From assembly GCA_029204225.1 (NCBI GenBank), contig MU832204.1, positions 1 to 64,000 of the forward strand: DNA of 64,000 bases. The letters run 5' to 3'. Below are positions 22,255 through 35,100 of the stretch, one piece after another. The first letter of the stretch is position 1. Each line of letters opens with the position of its first letter. The notes beneath the pieces are model-generated. The model did not search any database. It was given only the letters and a program-made list of their open reading frames with translations, and was not told the DNA's origin. Position numbers and translations under genes: made by a program. This DNA is from Diphasiastrum complanatum. Taxonomy: Eukaryota > Streptophyta > Lycopodiopsida > Lycopodiales > Lycopodiaceae.

Positions 22255-23115
22255 TCTTTTGGAGGATCTTCTTGTGTACATGGAGCTATGCAATGGATGG
22301 ATGTTATCTTGCTGTAAAATCAAGTATTGGATCTGGAAAACAAAGTTTTTTCAATGACTTTGATGGTCAAGTTGAAGATCAAGAGGTTGATCTCAAAATG
22401 CTTCAACTAGTCAAAAGGGAAGTTGGCAATTTGGAGCTAGTCAAGAGCATCAAAGGAGAGGTAATTGGCAAAGATGTTATGGATATATTTTTGCAGCATA
22501 TTGAAGACTCAAGTAAGGTCAAAGGAGCAGCAAGGAAGTGTTATTCAAGTTTACTTTACTTGTTCTATCTCATGTTTGAGCATTTTCATGTGGATGTGTG
22601 CAAATTGTCAAGATATGGTAAAACTAGCTACATTGGTGAACATTGTTTTGATATTGGATTTGTACTAGAATTCTTGGATGGTTTTGCTGATGGAAATGAA
22701 GCTATTGGAGGTTCATTATGTCACTCATTCATGGTCAAGCCATCAAGGCTTGATGGCATCTTATGGCAAGATGGATATGAGAGCTCATTCATGGAGTATT
22801 ATGGTGGATACAAGGCAACAAAGGACAAAGAAGGAGGAGACATGCAAGCAAATGTTGATCACTCACATTTATTGTTTATTTGATGTATTTTTCCAAAGAG
22901 TTCAGAGTTCGAAGCATGGTGGAATCATTTCATTTACATTCTATTTGATTCTTCATGTTCTAGTTACATCTTGATATGTAAAAATGATGTAAGAAATAGC
23001 GAAGCATCCCAAGTGGACACTATTCTCTATATCCATTATGGTTGTTTCTATTTTGAGCATTATATGATCATTGAAAGGAGGTCTATTCTCAAGAGGAAGA
23101 TCATTCTTATGATGG
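22255..23115 (+). pseudogene. Passenger ORF in copia E, homologue of 7,688-9,590
   Basis: This segment stands exactly where reverse transcriptase should be. It holds an open frame of about 204 codons (22,272-22,883; apparent start is not ATG) with no recognised domain. Blocks EDQEVDLKML, LVKSIKGE, GAARKC, LMFEHFHVDV and GFADGNEA...CHSF align in order with EDQDVDLELL, LVKSIKGE, GAARKC, LMYEHCHVNV and GFAHLNGAE...WHSF of the minus-strand element at 7,688-8,310; about 65 residues present there are absent here. After the stop, about 230 bp of unassigned DNA lead to RNase H. It shares the element's AT-rich codon style, so it may have been resident for long. Confidence 0.75.
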
Positions 23116-23734
23116 ATCAAAGTTCTATTGGCAAAAACTATGCTAGGAGCATTGGAAACTAGGAAAGCGAGTTTTGAGGTACATAATTGGAACTCGAGAT
23201 TTTGGCATATTGTATGAGGGATCATCATCTAATCTTTTTGGATTTTCAGATTCGGACTATGCTGGAGATGTAATGGATAGGAAATCCATTAGTGCTTATT
23301 GTATTTTCATAGGTGATGGAGCTATATCATGGATGTCAAAGAAACAAGCCACTATCTCATTGTCATCTAGTGAGGCTGAGTACAAAGCTCTTACACATTG
23401 CACAAAGGAGATGGTATGGATCAAGAGGATGATCAAGGATATTAACTTGCTGGATTATTCAGAGAGCCCAATCATCTTTTGTGACAATCAATCGGCCCAA
23501 ATAATGGCATCCAATCCTACCTTTCATGCTAGGAGCAAGCATATTGAGATACAATATCATTTTGTGAGGGAACGAGTCATTGCAAAGGAGGTGGAGCTTC
23601 AACATGTGTCTTCAAGGAAATGTGTAGCTGATATCTTTACCAAAACATTGGGAAAAGACTTGTTCATGAAGCTTAGGACTTCACTTGGAGTATTATCAAA
23701 GTCTATGCTAAAACTAGTTGAAGAGGGAGTGTGA
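23116..23734 (+). pseudogene. copia E RNase H and polyprotein C-terminus
   Basis: Similarity resumes near 23,118 in a broken frame (HWKLGKRVLRYIIGT) and continues in one open frame from 23,174. RNase H motifs are all visible: SDSDYAGD, SSSEAEYKAL, FCDNQSAQ, RSKHIEIQYHFVRE and the terminal ADIFTKTLG. The stop at 23,734 overlaps the LTR start. With no RT upstream it cannot act in an autonomous element. Confidence 0.93.
23721..23729 (+). other. Polypurine tract of copia E
   Basis: AAGAGGGAG directly precedes the 3' LTR start TGTGAAAG, as needed for plus-strand priming. Confidence 0.85.
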
Positions 23735-24377
23735 AAGATTCAACTAGTTTCATCACATTTTGCAATATTTTCATATTTGGCATATTGAGGCCAAAACTTG
23801 TTTTAGACTTAGAGGTTGATTTTTCAAAGTTCATTAGTCTAAATTTAATTTGAAAAAACACTTTTTGAAAGTGTGGAAAAGTTAGAATGCGAGTTTGAGT
23901 AGATTCAATTTGAATAGTTGGGTACATTGAAATCTAGACCCAAAATTAGTAGGGTTAGTATTTTGGTGGGAAAGCCAAGTGGCCAAATAGGGTTTGGACC
24001 TGCTATAAAAGGATGTAACTCGTGGAGAGAGTAATCTTCTCTTTTCTCTATCTCATTTCATGCTTATACATGGTTCTCTTGGGTTCTACTATCCATTGGT
24101 GCACTATCTTGGTGATTGTTTGCAATTCTGTGTAGAATGATCTATATTTGTTATTTTTGGATCCAGACGTGTGAAATACAGTAGCTTGCCGGTTTTGTAC
24201 GGACAACAACAGTACATAATCATTTCATTCAAGTTTGATCAAGTTCTATTAGTGTTTGCATCTCCAATTGTGTGTAGATGTTGATTTTTCTACATTGGTG
24301 AAATTGGTAGTGTATTTCTCTTCTTAACCAAAGATCATTCATGTAGATTGGATCTTAAGGATCTGAAATATTTCACA
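23730..24377 (+). repeat. 3' LTR of copia E, full length (648 bp)
   Basis: It starts TGTGAAAG after the PPT and ends ATATTTCACA, with inverted ends TGTGAAA/TTTCACA. A TATA box lies at 24,004-24,010. The last ~430 bp match the 5' LTR with scattered substitutions. The right flank lies inside integrase of copia F, so E inserted into F. Confidence 0.93.
24004..24010 (+). promoter_or_regulatory. 3' LTR TATA box
   Basis: TATAAAAGGATGTAACTC, conserved with 20,530-20,536; could drive read-out transcription to the right. Confidence 0.6.
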
Positions 24378-24491
24378 CTATCTTCTAATACCATGTTCAG
24401 CCATATAGTCGGACATCTCGTTAGAGATGTATTCACACTATCTTCTAATACCATGTTCAGCCATATAGTCGGACATATCGTTAGAGATGTA
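24372..24491. repeat. 60-bp tandem duplication across the copia E/F junction
   Basis: The unit TTCACACTATC... (24,372-24,431) is repeated at 24,432-24,491 with one mismatch. Each unit carries the last 6 bp of the E LTR plus 54 bp of F integrase, so the duplication postdates insertion of E into F. Confidence 0.95.
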
Positions 24492-26204
24492 TTTGCCGCC
24501 ACCATCAGTTCGGAGTGCCTTCACTTTTGTAGACGTTTGTGTCTCAGCCATGGCCTTGAATCTTTTGAAACATTCCAAGGCTTCATATTTGTGCTTAATG
24601 AGCATGATCATTGTAGACCATCTAGAATAATCATCTATGAAAGTGATAAAATAGATTGCATCTCCTAAGGACGGAGTTGGCATTGGACTACAAAGTTCGC
24701 TATGTACAAGATCCAATACATGCCTTGTTTTGATGGAATGTGATTTTGGAAACTTGCTTTTAGAGTGCTTCCCATAGAAGCATGATTCACAAAAGAAAGA
24801 TTTCCTATCTAACGAAAAAGGGAAATTCAGTCCATCAACTAAATTATTACAACACATATAAGAAAGTGATATTGTATTCACGTGTCCAAATCAACTATGC
24901 CACGTCGTTTACATTTTCATTAGAGATACTAGCTAATGCAACTGAATTAGAGAGTATGTAAAGATTTCTGATTCTAATGCACATAGTCAGAGTAGTATCT
25001 TCCTCAAGTATTGTACACTGCTCAGATGATAAAGTAACAGTGTAGCCCTCATCAGTTATCTTAGAGACTAATAACATGTCCTTTGATAATTGAGAAACAT
25101 GAAGGATGTCAAGAATACAAATAGGCAGATCGTTGTTGAAGGCGATCTTCATTGTTCTTTTGCCTTCCACGCATGTGGTGCTTGAATCTCCGAGGTAGAT
25201 GAATTGATCTTTGTTGTAAGCTGCATACTCGGTAAACCATTCATTGCGAGAGGTCATGTGTTGGGTAGCGCCACTGTCCACGTGATAGCTGTCCACGTAC
25301 AAGCTATCACAGTCTTTGTTGCTGCTGTTGTAAGCGATTAACAAGTGTGTGTTTTGCTCCTTGAATTTCGTCGTGTTGGAGGAGTCTGGCTGCTGTCGCT
25401 GTTGTTGCTTCTTTGCCTCGTTGTAGATCCGGATACGACACTTCTTGATGTCGTGATTGGCTCTCTTGCAATATCTGCAGAAAAGCTTCTTGCGCGATCC
25501 ACCATGCTCACCTTGAGTGTGAGGCTTTTGCTGTTGTTGCTGCTCTTGATTCTTGCCCTTGGAATAGTCTTTCTTCTTGGTGTATAGAGCCATGGATTTG
25601 TCTTTGATGGATAGGCTGCTAGTCATTCTCCACATTTCTTCTTGAAGAAGATGACCGATCACCTTTTGAAGCGTGAGGTTGGGTTGTGTGGAGATCATCA
25701 CCACAAAGTGTTCATACGACTTTGGAAGAGAAGAAAACAAGGTCATAACAACATCATCATCTTGAATAGAACATCCTACAGCTGATAACTAATCCAATAA
25801 AGACTTGAAGCTGTTGATGTGAGAAGTGATGGCAGTAGAATCAGACATGCTAAGAGTTAAGAACCTCCTTCTAAGATGTAATCTAGTGGTTACATCATGA
25901 GTCTCATAGAGATTTGATAACAAATCTAATGCATCCTTAGAGGTTTTGCATGTGGTAACATGGGATATTTGGGAGTCGGCCAGATTGAGTGTGATACATG
26001 CTAAGGCCTTTTGATCTTTGATCTTCCATGCCTTTGCTTGATCACCATCTTCTGGTTCAGGTCAGCACCTTCTACTACATCCCAAAGATCTCTATCTATC
26101 AACATCATCCGAAGTTTTAACTTCCAGATGTAGAGTTAGAACCATTGAACTTGTAAATGATTCTAGCCTCGTTGGATGATGACGAAGAGCTACCAAGATG
26201 AGAC
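24438..26204 (-). pseudogene. Ty1/copia element F: gag-protease-integrase remnant
   Basis: On the minus strand: degraded gag from about 26,204 (MSHLGSSSSS start, then frames recalling LWDVVEGADL and LSNLYETHDV), clear gag from 25,746 (VVMTLFSSLPKSYEHF), zinc knuckle CRYCKRANHDIKKC (near 25,470), protease active site HVDSGATQHMTSRNEWF (near 25,260) and LDILHVSQLSKDMLLVSKI. Integrase follows after stops at 24,881-24,438 with ESCFYGKHSKSKF, LVHSELCSPMP, FIDDYSRW, RTDGGGKY. Catalytic D and the NGVAE motif are lost or cut where copia E inserted. It is a different family from A, B, C and G. Confidence 0.92.
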
Positions 26205-26259
26205 ATGATAACAATAATATAAATGGAACAAACTTAATCTCTTGGTTTATTTGAGCTAT

Positions 26260-26272
26260 GCTCTGATACCAA
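26260..26272 (-). other. Primer-binding site of copia F
   Basis: The minus strand reads TTGGTATCAGAGC about 60 bp upstream of the gag start, so the 5' LTR should lie to the right from about 26,275. No second LTR is available to define it. Confidence 0.85.
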
Positions 26273-27211
26273 TCTGATGGGGCAAGGGAGATAGAATAAC
26301 GCAAACGGAGAAGAGAGCATGAATATTGCGGAACAACTCTCCCGTTCTAATCAGCTGCTAGATGCAAAAATATAGTATAATAGACAACTTATGCTAAATG
26401 TAATCACAGCTTTAAGTGTTCTAATTGCCCAACATAATCTTAAAAATTAATTCATACTCTCAAAAATGAAGGTACAGTCCACCGAAGAGATTAGAAATGG
26501 TTTGTGTGTGGTATTACTAAAAATCAGATTCAATGTGAAGTACGGTTTCGAAATAAATGGAAGAGCAGTATGATATCGCGAGTTTCTTAGGCGTCGAAGA
26601 CTGCCATCGTCTGATCACAAACTGAGGAGTCGTAGACGTCCGTGTTCTGATCGGAGTGAGTAAAGAAGTGCGATCAAACATCGATAGAGTGCATTCAATC
26701 ACAACAAGCATTCATCTACGTTATACATAGATAGAAAAACTGCTGCTGCTATATTACACTGAAGCACAATACAAATAGCAATTACAACCAGAAATTGATG
26801 GCGTAACTGGGAGGCTCGAATAATACGTCTCATGGTAATTCAGTAAACTTTTTGAATATCACAATTTCTTTCCACCCAATTACGGGCTGTTCACTACTGT
26901 CCAAATATGATAAAAGGAGAGACCTTCCTTTTTGCTTCTTGCAATATATACATCTTGCCTCAAATAGACCTATATTCAATTCATACAAGGTTATTATATC
27001 ACAAACGATAGCTGCCACATGTACCGTTGTAACAAACAAGAAACTTTTCTTAGGGAAGTACGAACACTTGTTGATACATTTCAGAACAATGGTTTCGCCT
27101 ATGATAAATTATGTATGATCATTAACAAGCTTTTATATCGTGAAGTTTTTTCTGGACTGTTATTTGATCTGCCTAAAAATATTGACAATCTTTTGGTGGG
27201 TAGTTAGCTTT
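26273..27211. other. Probable LTR F plus unassigned DNA
   Basis: The first part is probably the 5' LTR of copia F by position. No gene is recognised in the rest; the ~69-codon frames on both strands near 26,830-27,118 overlap each other and match nothing I know. Confidence 0.35.
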
Positions 27212-27243
27212 CCCTTAGGGGGGAGCTAGCTGCCCCCTGAGGG
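27212..27243. repeat. 32-bp near-perfect palindrome
   Basis: The arms CCCTTAGGGGGGAGCT and AGCTGCCCCCTGAGGG are inverted copies with 14 of 16 positions matching and no spacer. A 30-bp spacer separates it from a long (TC)n tract. Confidence 0.85.
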
Positions 27244-27272
27244 ATTCACTAAATGTGGGTATTGGTTGGTGG

Positions 27273-29306
<2,034 letters not shown>

Positions 29307-29404
29307 ACCCTTAATAGTAAGGGTACCCCTTATCCAAGGGTCACGTGAAGGTATAGTCACTTGCATGCCCTTATCCAAGGGCACATACCCTTAATCCTAA
29401 GGGT
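29307..29404. repeat. Cluster of three short hairpins (ACCCTTA-N4-TAAGGGT type)
   Basis: ACCCTTAATAGTAAGGGT (29,307-29,324), TGCCCTTATCCAAGGGCA (near 29,366-29,383) and ACCCTTAATCCTAAGGGT (29,387-29,404) are perfect 7-bp-stem, 4-base-loop hairpins. Related CCCTTAATCAAGG sequence precedes them near 29,269. Confidence 0.85.
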
Positions 29405-30026
29405 ACCTTGCCATATAGCCCCCAACACTAAATGGACTATTAGGGGTCTGAAGTACTGCTAGTTACATAGGTATGTAACATGTCCACTTCTTGGTGATGC
29501 GGGAGGAGAAGCGTAGCTTCGGCAACATGCTGCAAAAAAATGGGAAGAATTTCACAATCTGTTGTGCGCTTTCCTTGAAGCTCTTTGACTTCACCAGTAA
29601 CCAAGAGGGCTTCCTTGAAGCTGTGATAAGCATTCCACTCTTGTGTCGATCAACTATTTTGTTGTGGCTTCTTACTCTTACTTCCTTCTCTTGATGCATG
29701 TGGGTGCACAAGCTTCCAAAACAAGTGAAGGGGGCGTAGCAATGTGCGGCAGCTCCCTGTGTGCCGGTTGGCCAGAGTGCATGTGGCCACCACAAGAGAG
29801 ATAGATAGATGGAGAGAAGAGGAAAAGTGTAAGGTACTCATGTTTGAAGTGCAACGTAGTTAGGATCAAGGTTTTTTTTTGGAGTAGGATTTTAGGGAAA
29901 ACTAGCCAAAGAAAATGTCATCAATGATAACGAAAACACATTTTATGCATTTTGATTGGGCCATGTGTATTTTAAGGTTTTGACCAACGCTAGTCAACAA
30001 ACAAAATCTTATTAATGGACAAGTGT
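29405..30026. other. Unassigned DNA
   Basis: No recognised gene; CTTCCTTGAAGCT occurs twice near 29,568 and 29,611. Overlapping frames on both strands near 29,463-29,869 show no family features. Confidence 0.35.
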
Positions 30027-30034
30027 GTTTTCAC

Positions 30035-30591
30035 CAGTGTTGGGTGGGTATATAGGTGGCCGGGTGGTATCAGCAATGGTATCAACAATGGTATTGTAGG
30101 ACATACGCGATCGACATATGATTTTGTGATACTACGGTCGATACCCCACCCGGGCTGGTTTTAGCCCATCAATGCACATATCGATACCCAAATTATGGGC
30201 AAAAAATTCAAATTTAACATTGTATCAATATGATATTCATTTTTAGTTGGTTTTCAAAATTTACATATGTGATAAATATTATTCACAGTGTCCCAAAGAC
30301 ATTGGTGGGCACCACAAAGTATTGGCCTTTAAAATCATATGCATATTATATTTAAAAAGGTCATGCTTTTCATTAAATGCATACTACCTTTTATAAAATG
30401 GCTAATTTTAAAAAAAAATTATATTCTCAGATTCGGATTTATACTCGGCTGGTATCACCCCTGCAATACCCAGACCAGCCACCAATTTACAAACATGATG
30501 ATACTCATACTCGAGTAGTATCAATTTTTTTTAAAAAGTATAATACTAGGACCAGGCTGGTATTGAAGATATCAATACTCGCCCAACACTC
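30035..30591. mobile_element. Non-autonomous hAT-type DNA transposon (557 bp)
   Basis: Terminal inverted repeats CAGTGTTGGGTGGGTAT (left) and the inverse of ATACTCGCCCAACACTC (right) match at 14 of 17 positions and are flanked by an exact 8-bp duplication GTTTTCAC (30,027-30,034 and 30,592-30,599). An 8-bp TSD with CAGTG-type ends is the signature of the hAT superfamily. No transposase frame is inside. Many GGTAT(C/T) words near both ends look like subterminal transposase-binding repeats. It lies about 1.4 kb upstream of the YqgF-like gene. Confidence 0.85.
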
Positions 30592-30685
30592 GTTTTCACT
30601 ATATGGCATATGGCATAGTACGTTATTAGCCATGCCTGTGGTTTTTTCAGAAATCGCAGTACATATAATTTCCCATAATCTTCCA

Positions 30686-30722
30686 CCCCTGCCCCTGCCC
30701 CTGCCCTTGCCCCTGCCCCCCC
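30686..30722. repeat. (CCCCTG)n minisatellite
   Basis: About five copies of CCCCTG with one CCCTTG variant, ending in a C-run. Confidence 0.9.
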
Positions 30723-30836
30723 TTCCGTATACTCAGAAAATACAGTACGTATAAAATATAAATCCTAGCGAATGGTTCACTGTTCCGCTCAGACGAGGAG
30801 GTGGAGTCGTCTTCATCATCTTCCTCATCGTCGTCG

Positions 30837-31035
30837 TCACTCGCTCTTTTTGGTAGCGTAAGAACTTTTAATCTTCGACTTCAGCCTGTTGGCCTTGTCC
30901 TTCATCTTGCCCATCAAGGACTTTTTACCAGTGTGCTCAGATTGGTCATGTTCAGGGGTGCTCGGTTCGATAAAGCTGATATAATCCTGCTTACTTGGTA
31001 ATCCATCATCAGAGCAACCACAAAAGTTCTGAGCA
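30837..31035 (-). CDS. Candidate exon of a small basic protein
   Basis: A minus-strand frame ending at a TGA near 30,837 encodes an acidic-to-polar start (CGCSDDGLPSKQDY) followed by a lysine-rich segment (GKKSLMGKMKDKANRLKSKIK). A plausible splice acceptor (TTGCTCAG, near 31,036) precedes it on the minus strand. The lysine-rich stretch recalls the KK(S/V)xxxKxKxKAKK motif of low-temperature/desiccation-induced LTI65/CAP160 proteins, but this is weak. In another frame the sequence continues as an Asp/Glu-Ser tract, so a frameshift or alternative splice is possible. It would be transcribed away from the YqgF-like gene. Confidence 0.25.
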
Positions 31036-31443
31036 ATCACGCTATGCTTCGTATTTTGCTAAGCTTTTTCTGCCTTTTGCTATGTTGTCGATTGAACAAT
31101 TTTGTCTTTCAACATTTTTTTTGCAGCAAGCCCTATGGACTCTAAAGACTGCATAGATGTTTGAGACAAGAAAAGAAGATTGTTGTATAGACTCGGATTT
31201 AGGTATCTCCTTACCAGAATTTGGGCAGTTCAGGACAAATTCGAGATCTATGCAGCTGGATATGCACCCACCTGATGTATGACGTATTAGTGTCGTTTCT
31301 ACTTTTTGGGAGCAAATCTCGTTGTAGAAACTAGAAACACAAAGAGGATTTCCTGCAGTCGGAGAACTACTTGATAGACGGATTCTCCGGCTGTGAATGA
31401 AATGAAAGTAGCATCGCCCAGAATCTGTCAAGAATCTGCCAAG

Positions 31444-31520
31444 AAACTGAGCAGAGAAGGCCAAGCAAAACACAAACTGAGCAGAGAAGGCCCAGCAAAA
31501 CACAAAACGCGCAGAGAAGG
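31444..31520. repeat. 30-bp tandem repeat, 2.5 copies
   Basis: GCAGAGAAGG recurs at 31,451, 31,481 and 31,511; the full unit is close to CTGAGCAGAGAAGGCC(A/C)AGCAAAACACAAA. It lies 0.5 kb upstream of the YqgF-like start codon. Confidence 0.92.
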
Positions 31521-31810
31521 ACGTAGCGTACCTGCGTAATGTATGAAAATACGATCTTGAAATCGTATATTCTAATGGCTAATAACGCCACATTTAGGGC
31601 CGCCCAGGGCCTAAATGAAATTGAGGCTCGCCCTCCCGGGCTCGCCTAAATGTAGTACATAATTCCACCAAAAGTTTATATAATTCGACTCTTCAAGGTT
31701 TTAGTAAAATGTGTGTCGATGCAACGTTTCACAATGAAAAACCTGAAAAAGCTAGGGTTACTTTGAGATTAGGGCTTCGGAGGTGAAAAATAGCGAGTAT
31801 ACGTTTATAT

Positions 31811-31827
31811 TGAGTGAGTGAGTGAGT

Positions 31828-31874
<47 letters not shown>

Positions 31875-31878
31875 CGCG
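31811..31878. repeat. Compound (TGAG)n(AG)n(CG)4 microsatellite upstream of the YqgF-like gene
   Basis: TGAG repeats pass into AG repeats and then CGCGCGCG and a G-run, about 120 bp upstream of the start codon. GA-rich tracts in plant promoters and 5' UTRs can bind BBR/BPC GAGA-binding factors; whether this one does is unknown. Confidence 0.95.
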
Positions 31879-31996
31879 GGGGGGATTACACGGGCGCTAG
31901 CCCACTCATATGGTGGTTGTAGACAAGGAGGAGACAGCAATGCATTATCATGCAATGTGATGGGGATGCAATGAATGACAAATCGCTTGCTGCAAA

Positions 31997-32142
31997 ATGC
32001 AGGAGCTGAAGTTGGCGCAGCTTTATCAAAGACTGCTGAAGACTGAGGGGCAAGGGGGCCCGCTGTTGGGTCTGGATGTGGGTACCAAGTACATGGGTGT
32101 TGCCGTCTCTGATCGCAATTGCCGCGTTGCCTCACCTCACAG
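31997..32142 (+). CDS. yqgF: YqgF-like exon 1
   Basis: It starts at the ATG of MQELKLAQLYQ and covers the first catalytic motif LDVGTKYMGVAVSD. The proposed end CTCACAG|GCCTAC is a GC donor; it leaves two bases of a serine codon completed by exon 2. Reading on through this site meets TAA after four codons, so splicing here is required. No GT within 20 bp gives a better fit. Confidence 0.85.
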
Positions 32143-35100
32143 GCCTACAACTTAACTTATCTCATAATTTGTATCTATTTTCTCCTTTTCTGGGCTGAAG
32201 GGTGATTGGCTGCTTATGATATTGATGTCATTGAGATGTTTAATTTAGAGCTAGATCTTTTTTGGAGGAATTGACATTGCTATTCTAGGCAATAATCTGC
32301 CGTTGCATACTTTGTATATTGAAATCGTTATTTACAGGCAAGAATCAATCTAATGTGATAGTGTGGGTTGTTAGCTTTTTTTTTTGTAGAAGGCTCTGCT
32401 ATTGGATGATTTGGAGTAGTTCCTTTTAGCTTGGCATCGCTCATTATGCCCAGTGCTAGCCCTTAGTCGCATTCTATGAAGACTAGAATAGAAGAATGAC
32501 AAGTGGATAATGTCCAATTGATTGTTCATACCGCTTAGAAATCAAAATTGTTGGGTGAAAGTTTGAAAAGACGTGTGGAATTTGTTGTTGGACTAAACTG
32601 CTTGTATGAAATTTGATATTTTTTGTGAGTTAGACCTTTGCTGAATTAGAACTAGTGGTGAACCTTTGCATTTTTGGGCTGCAGTTTGATAGAGCGAAAG
32701 ACTTCATCATCCCATCAAGCAATATTGAATTTAGAGAAAGTGGTGAGATATCAATGCCTTCAATTTTGTGTACGTCATCCAAGTTGCTCATGCGGTCAAT
32801 GTATATCTTCAATAGGACTACATACTAGTTCTAGGATCCTATGCAAGAAACATATTTTGAAATGACAAATATGAAAGGCTAATACACATCGGAAAAGGTC
32901 ACTAACCATGTATGTTAATGAGTCTAGTCAAGTGTATTATCAAATTTATGTTGTTAATAATGATTTTTTCGCAAAGCTTTTTGGATGATCATTCAAATCA
33001 AGAATCAACCTATGCTACCTTATTATATTTCAAGATTGCCATGACAAAATGCAATATTTCGTTATGTAGCTCCTCAGAGGTTAGAATCAAAGTCTTGCCA
33101 TTCCTCTTATTTAAACCATCATCTATGTTACACTTACGATAAGTATGAGCAAAGTGGCTAGAGTCTACCTCCTAAGATGGATGATCACGACTTAACTCTT
33201 GCTCCACTTTCTTAAATAGACGATCCTCTTCTTGAGCCTTTATGATCTTAGCTAACAAGTCATTTTCAATGACATCTAATACATTATCCTAGACAATGCA
33301 TTTGCCACATTGTTCTCTTTGCCTCTTTGAATCAGATTTTTGTATGAAACTCCCCCACACCCCTCTCAGATTTGGCTAGTTTTAGAAATGATTGAATGCG
33401 TCAGGTCAGTGTACATATTAGATTTTGTTCCATACAAAAAACGTCTCCACATTTTCAAAGCATAGACCACGACATAGAATTTATTTTCATGGGTTAGATA
33501 AATCTTTTGAGTAGCGGCCAAATTATTGCCCTGAATGGCTAGAAACTTTTCTCCTACATAAGAATGACGTCCACAATGATGTCATTTGCATATGTATTTA
33601 GCATGAACTGTTTCCAAGGATAAGGAATATTCAAAGTGACAAGTTTAACCACAACTTGTTTCAATCTATCTAAGCTTTGCTATTGAACTCAAGTCCACTT
33701 TTCCATACTATTCTTTAGTAACATATTTGTGGTGCTATCTTAGAGTACTCCTTTTCGTTTTGTCAATTGACACAATATGACTTTGATATTCAATATATTG
33801 TCGAAAACGAGGTACTCTTTTTGATATTAGCAAACAAGGTGTGTTCCCTCAATGTTGACAATATAGGTTCTAAGATGGGTCATATGCAAGACCTTTTGTA
33901 CATTGTGATTCAAAACCTCATCAATAAAATTCATGAAAAATTCACCCATTTATGTTTTAAGTATATCGTTCTTCAACATCATGAATGTTATTGGAATGTT
34001 AGTTCAAATGACATCACAAGAAATTTTTGGTGACCAATTTGATTTATGAAAGCAGTTGTGTGTACTAGATGATATTTACTCTTGAAATCAATCTTACTAG
34101 ACATAGTAGCACCATGTAAAGCATCCAACAAGTCATCAAAATGTAGTATAATCATTTGTAATAGGATAATGATGTTTAGGAGTAATTTTGTTCAAGCTTT
34201 GATAATCCACACACATACACCAAAAGAATGATGGGCGAGACAAAAGGAGAATAGCTAGGCAGGCCTTGTCTGCACTTTGGTCAAATAATCCTCTAGCGTA
34301 GTTTGACTTTGTCTTCCTCTAAAGTCATTCTATAAGGAAGTCTTCTAACAAGACTAGATTCAAGAGTCAACTCAATATTACGATTTATCTTCAACATTTC
34401 TATGAGGTGGCTAATGTTAGAAGTCACTATTTGTCCTTTAATGGAGATTCCTCTGCTGATGCTCTGACTGCGAAGTCGAGGTACCAGAAGGTACAACCTG
34501 GATGGCTGTTAGGGGTCATCAGAGTTTAATTTCTCCCTAGGTGGAATCTTCTCCAAAGATAGTATGGCGAGTACAGAGCTTTCTCCAGGCATGAATTTGC
34601 GTGACTTCATGGGGTTAATGCCATATTTAATAAAGTTGGGGCAATGTATATGATTTTGACTCTTGAGGACCCATGGAGCATTTTTTAACTTTTGGTCCAT
34701 GTACTCAAGTTTGGAGGGGCCCAACTCATAATGGGGGAGCATTTTTTAACTTTTGGTCCATGTACTCAAGTTTGGGGAGGCCCAACTCATATTGGGGGGT
34801 CCATGGGGCAAGCGACCTTCTCCAATTAGCACTTGGCTGTCCAATGCCAAGGCTTTTCATTTGCTTTTGTAACTCCTATGTAACATATGGCTCTTGGCTG
34901 TTGGCTTTTGGATATTCCACATTGGGAACATTGGCCTTTGGATTTCTATCTCTACTTGTATAAATAGGTGCCCTCTTTTTGTTGAAGAGGTTAGGAAGAG
35001 CCTGAAGCGGCTAGAGAGACTAGAGAGAGTGGCAATGCTTGTGTACATACGTTCTTTGTATAGAGATTTGTCTCCATTGATATCCTACTTTGCTTCCACT

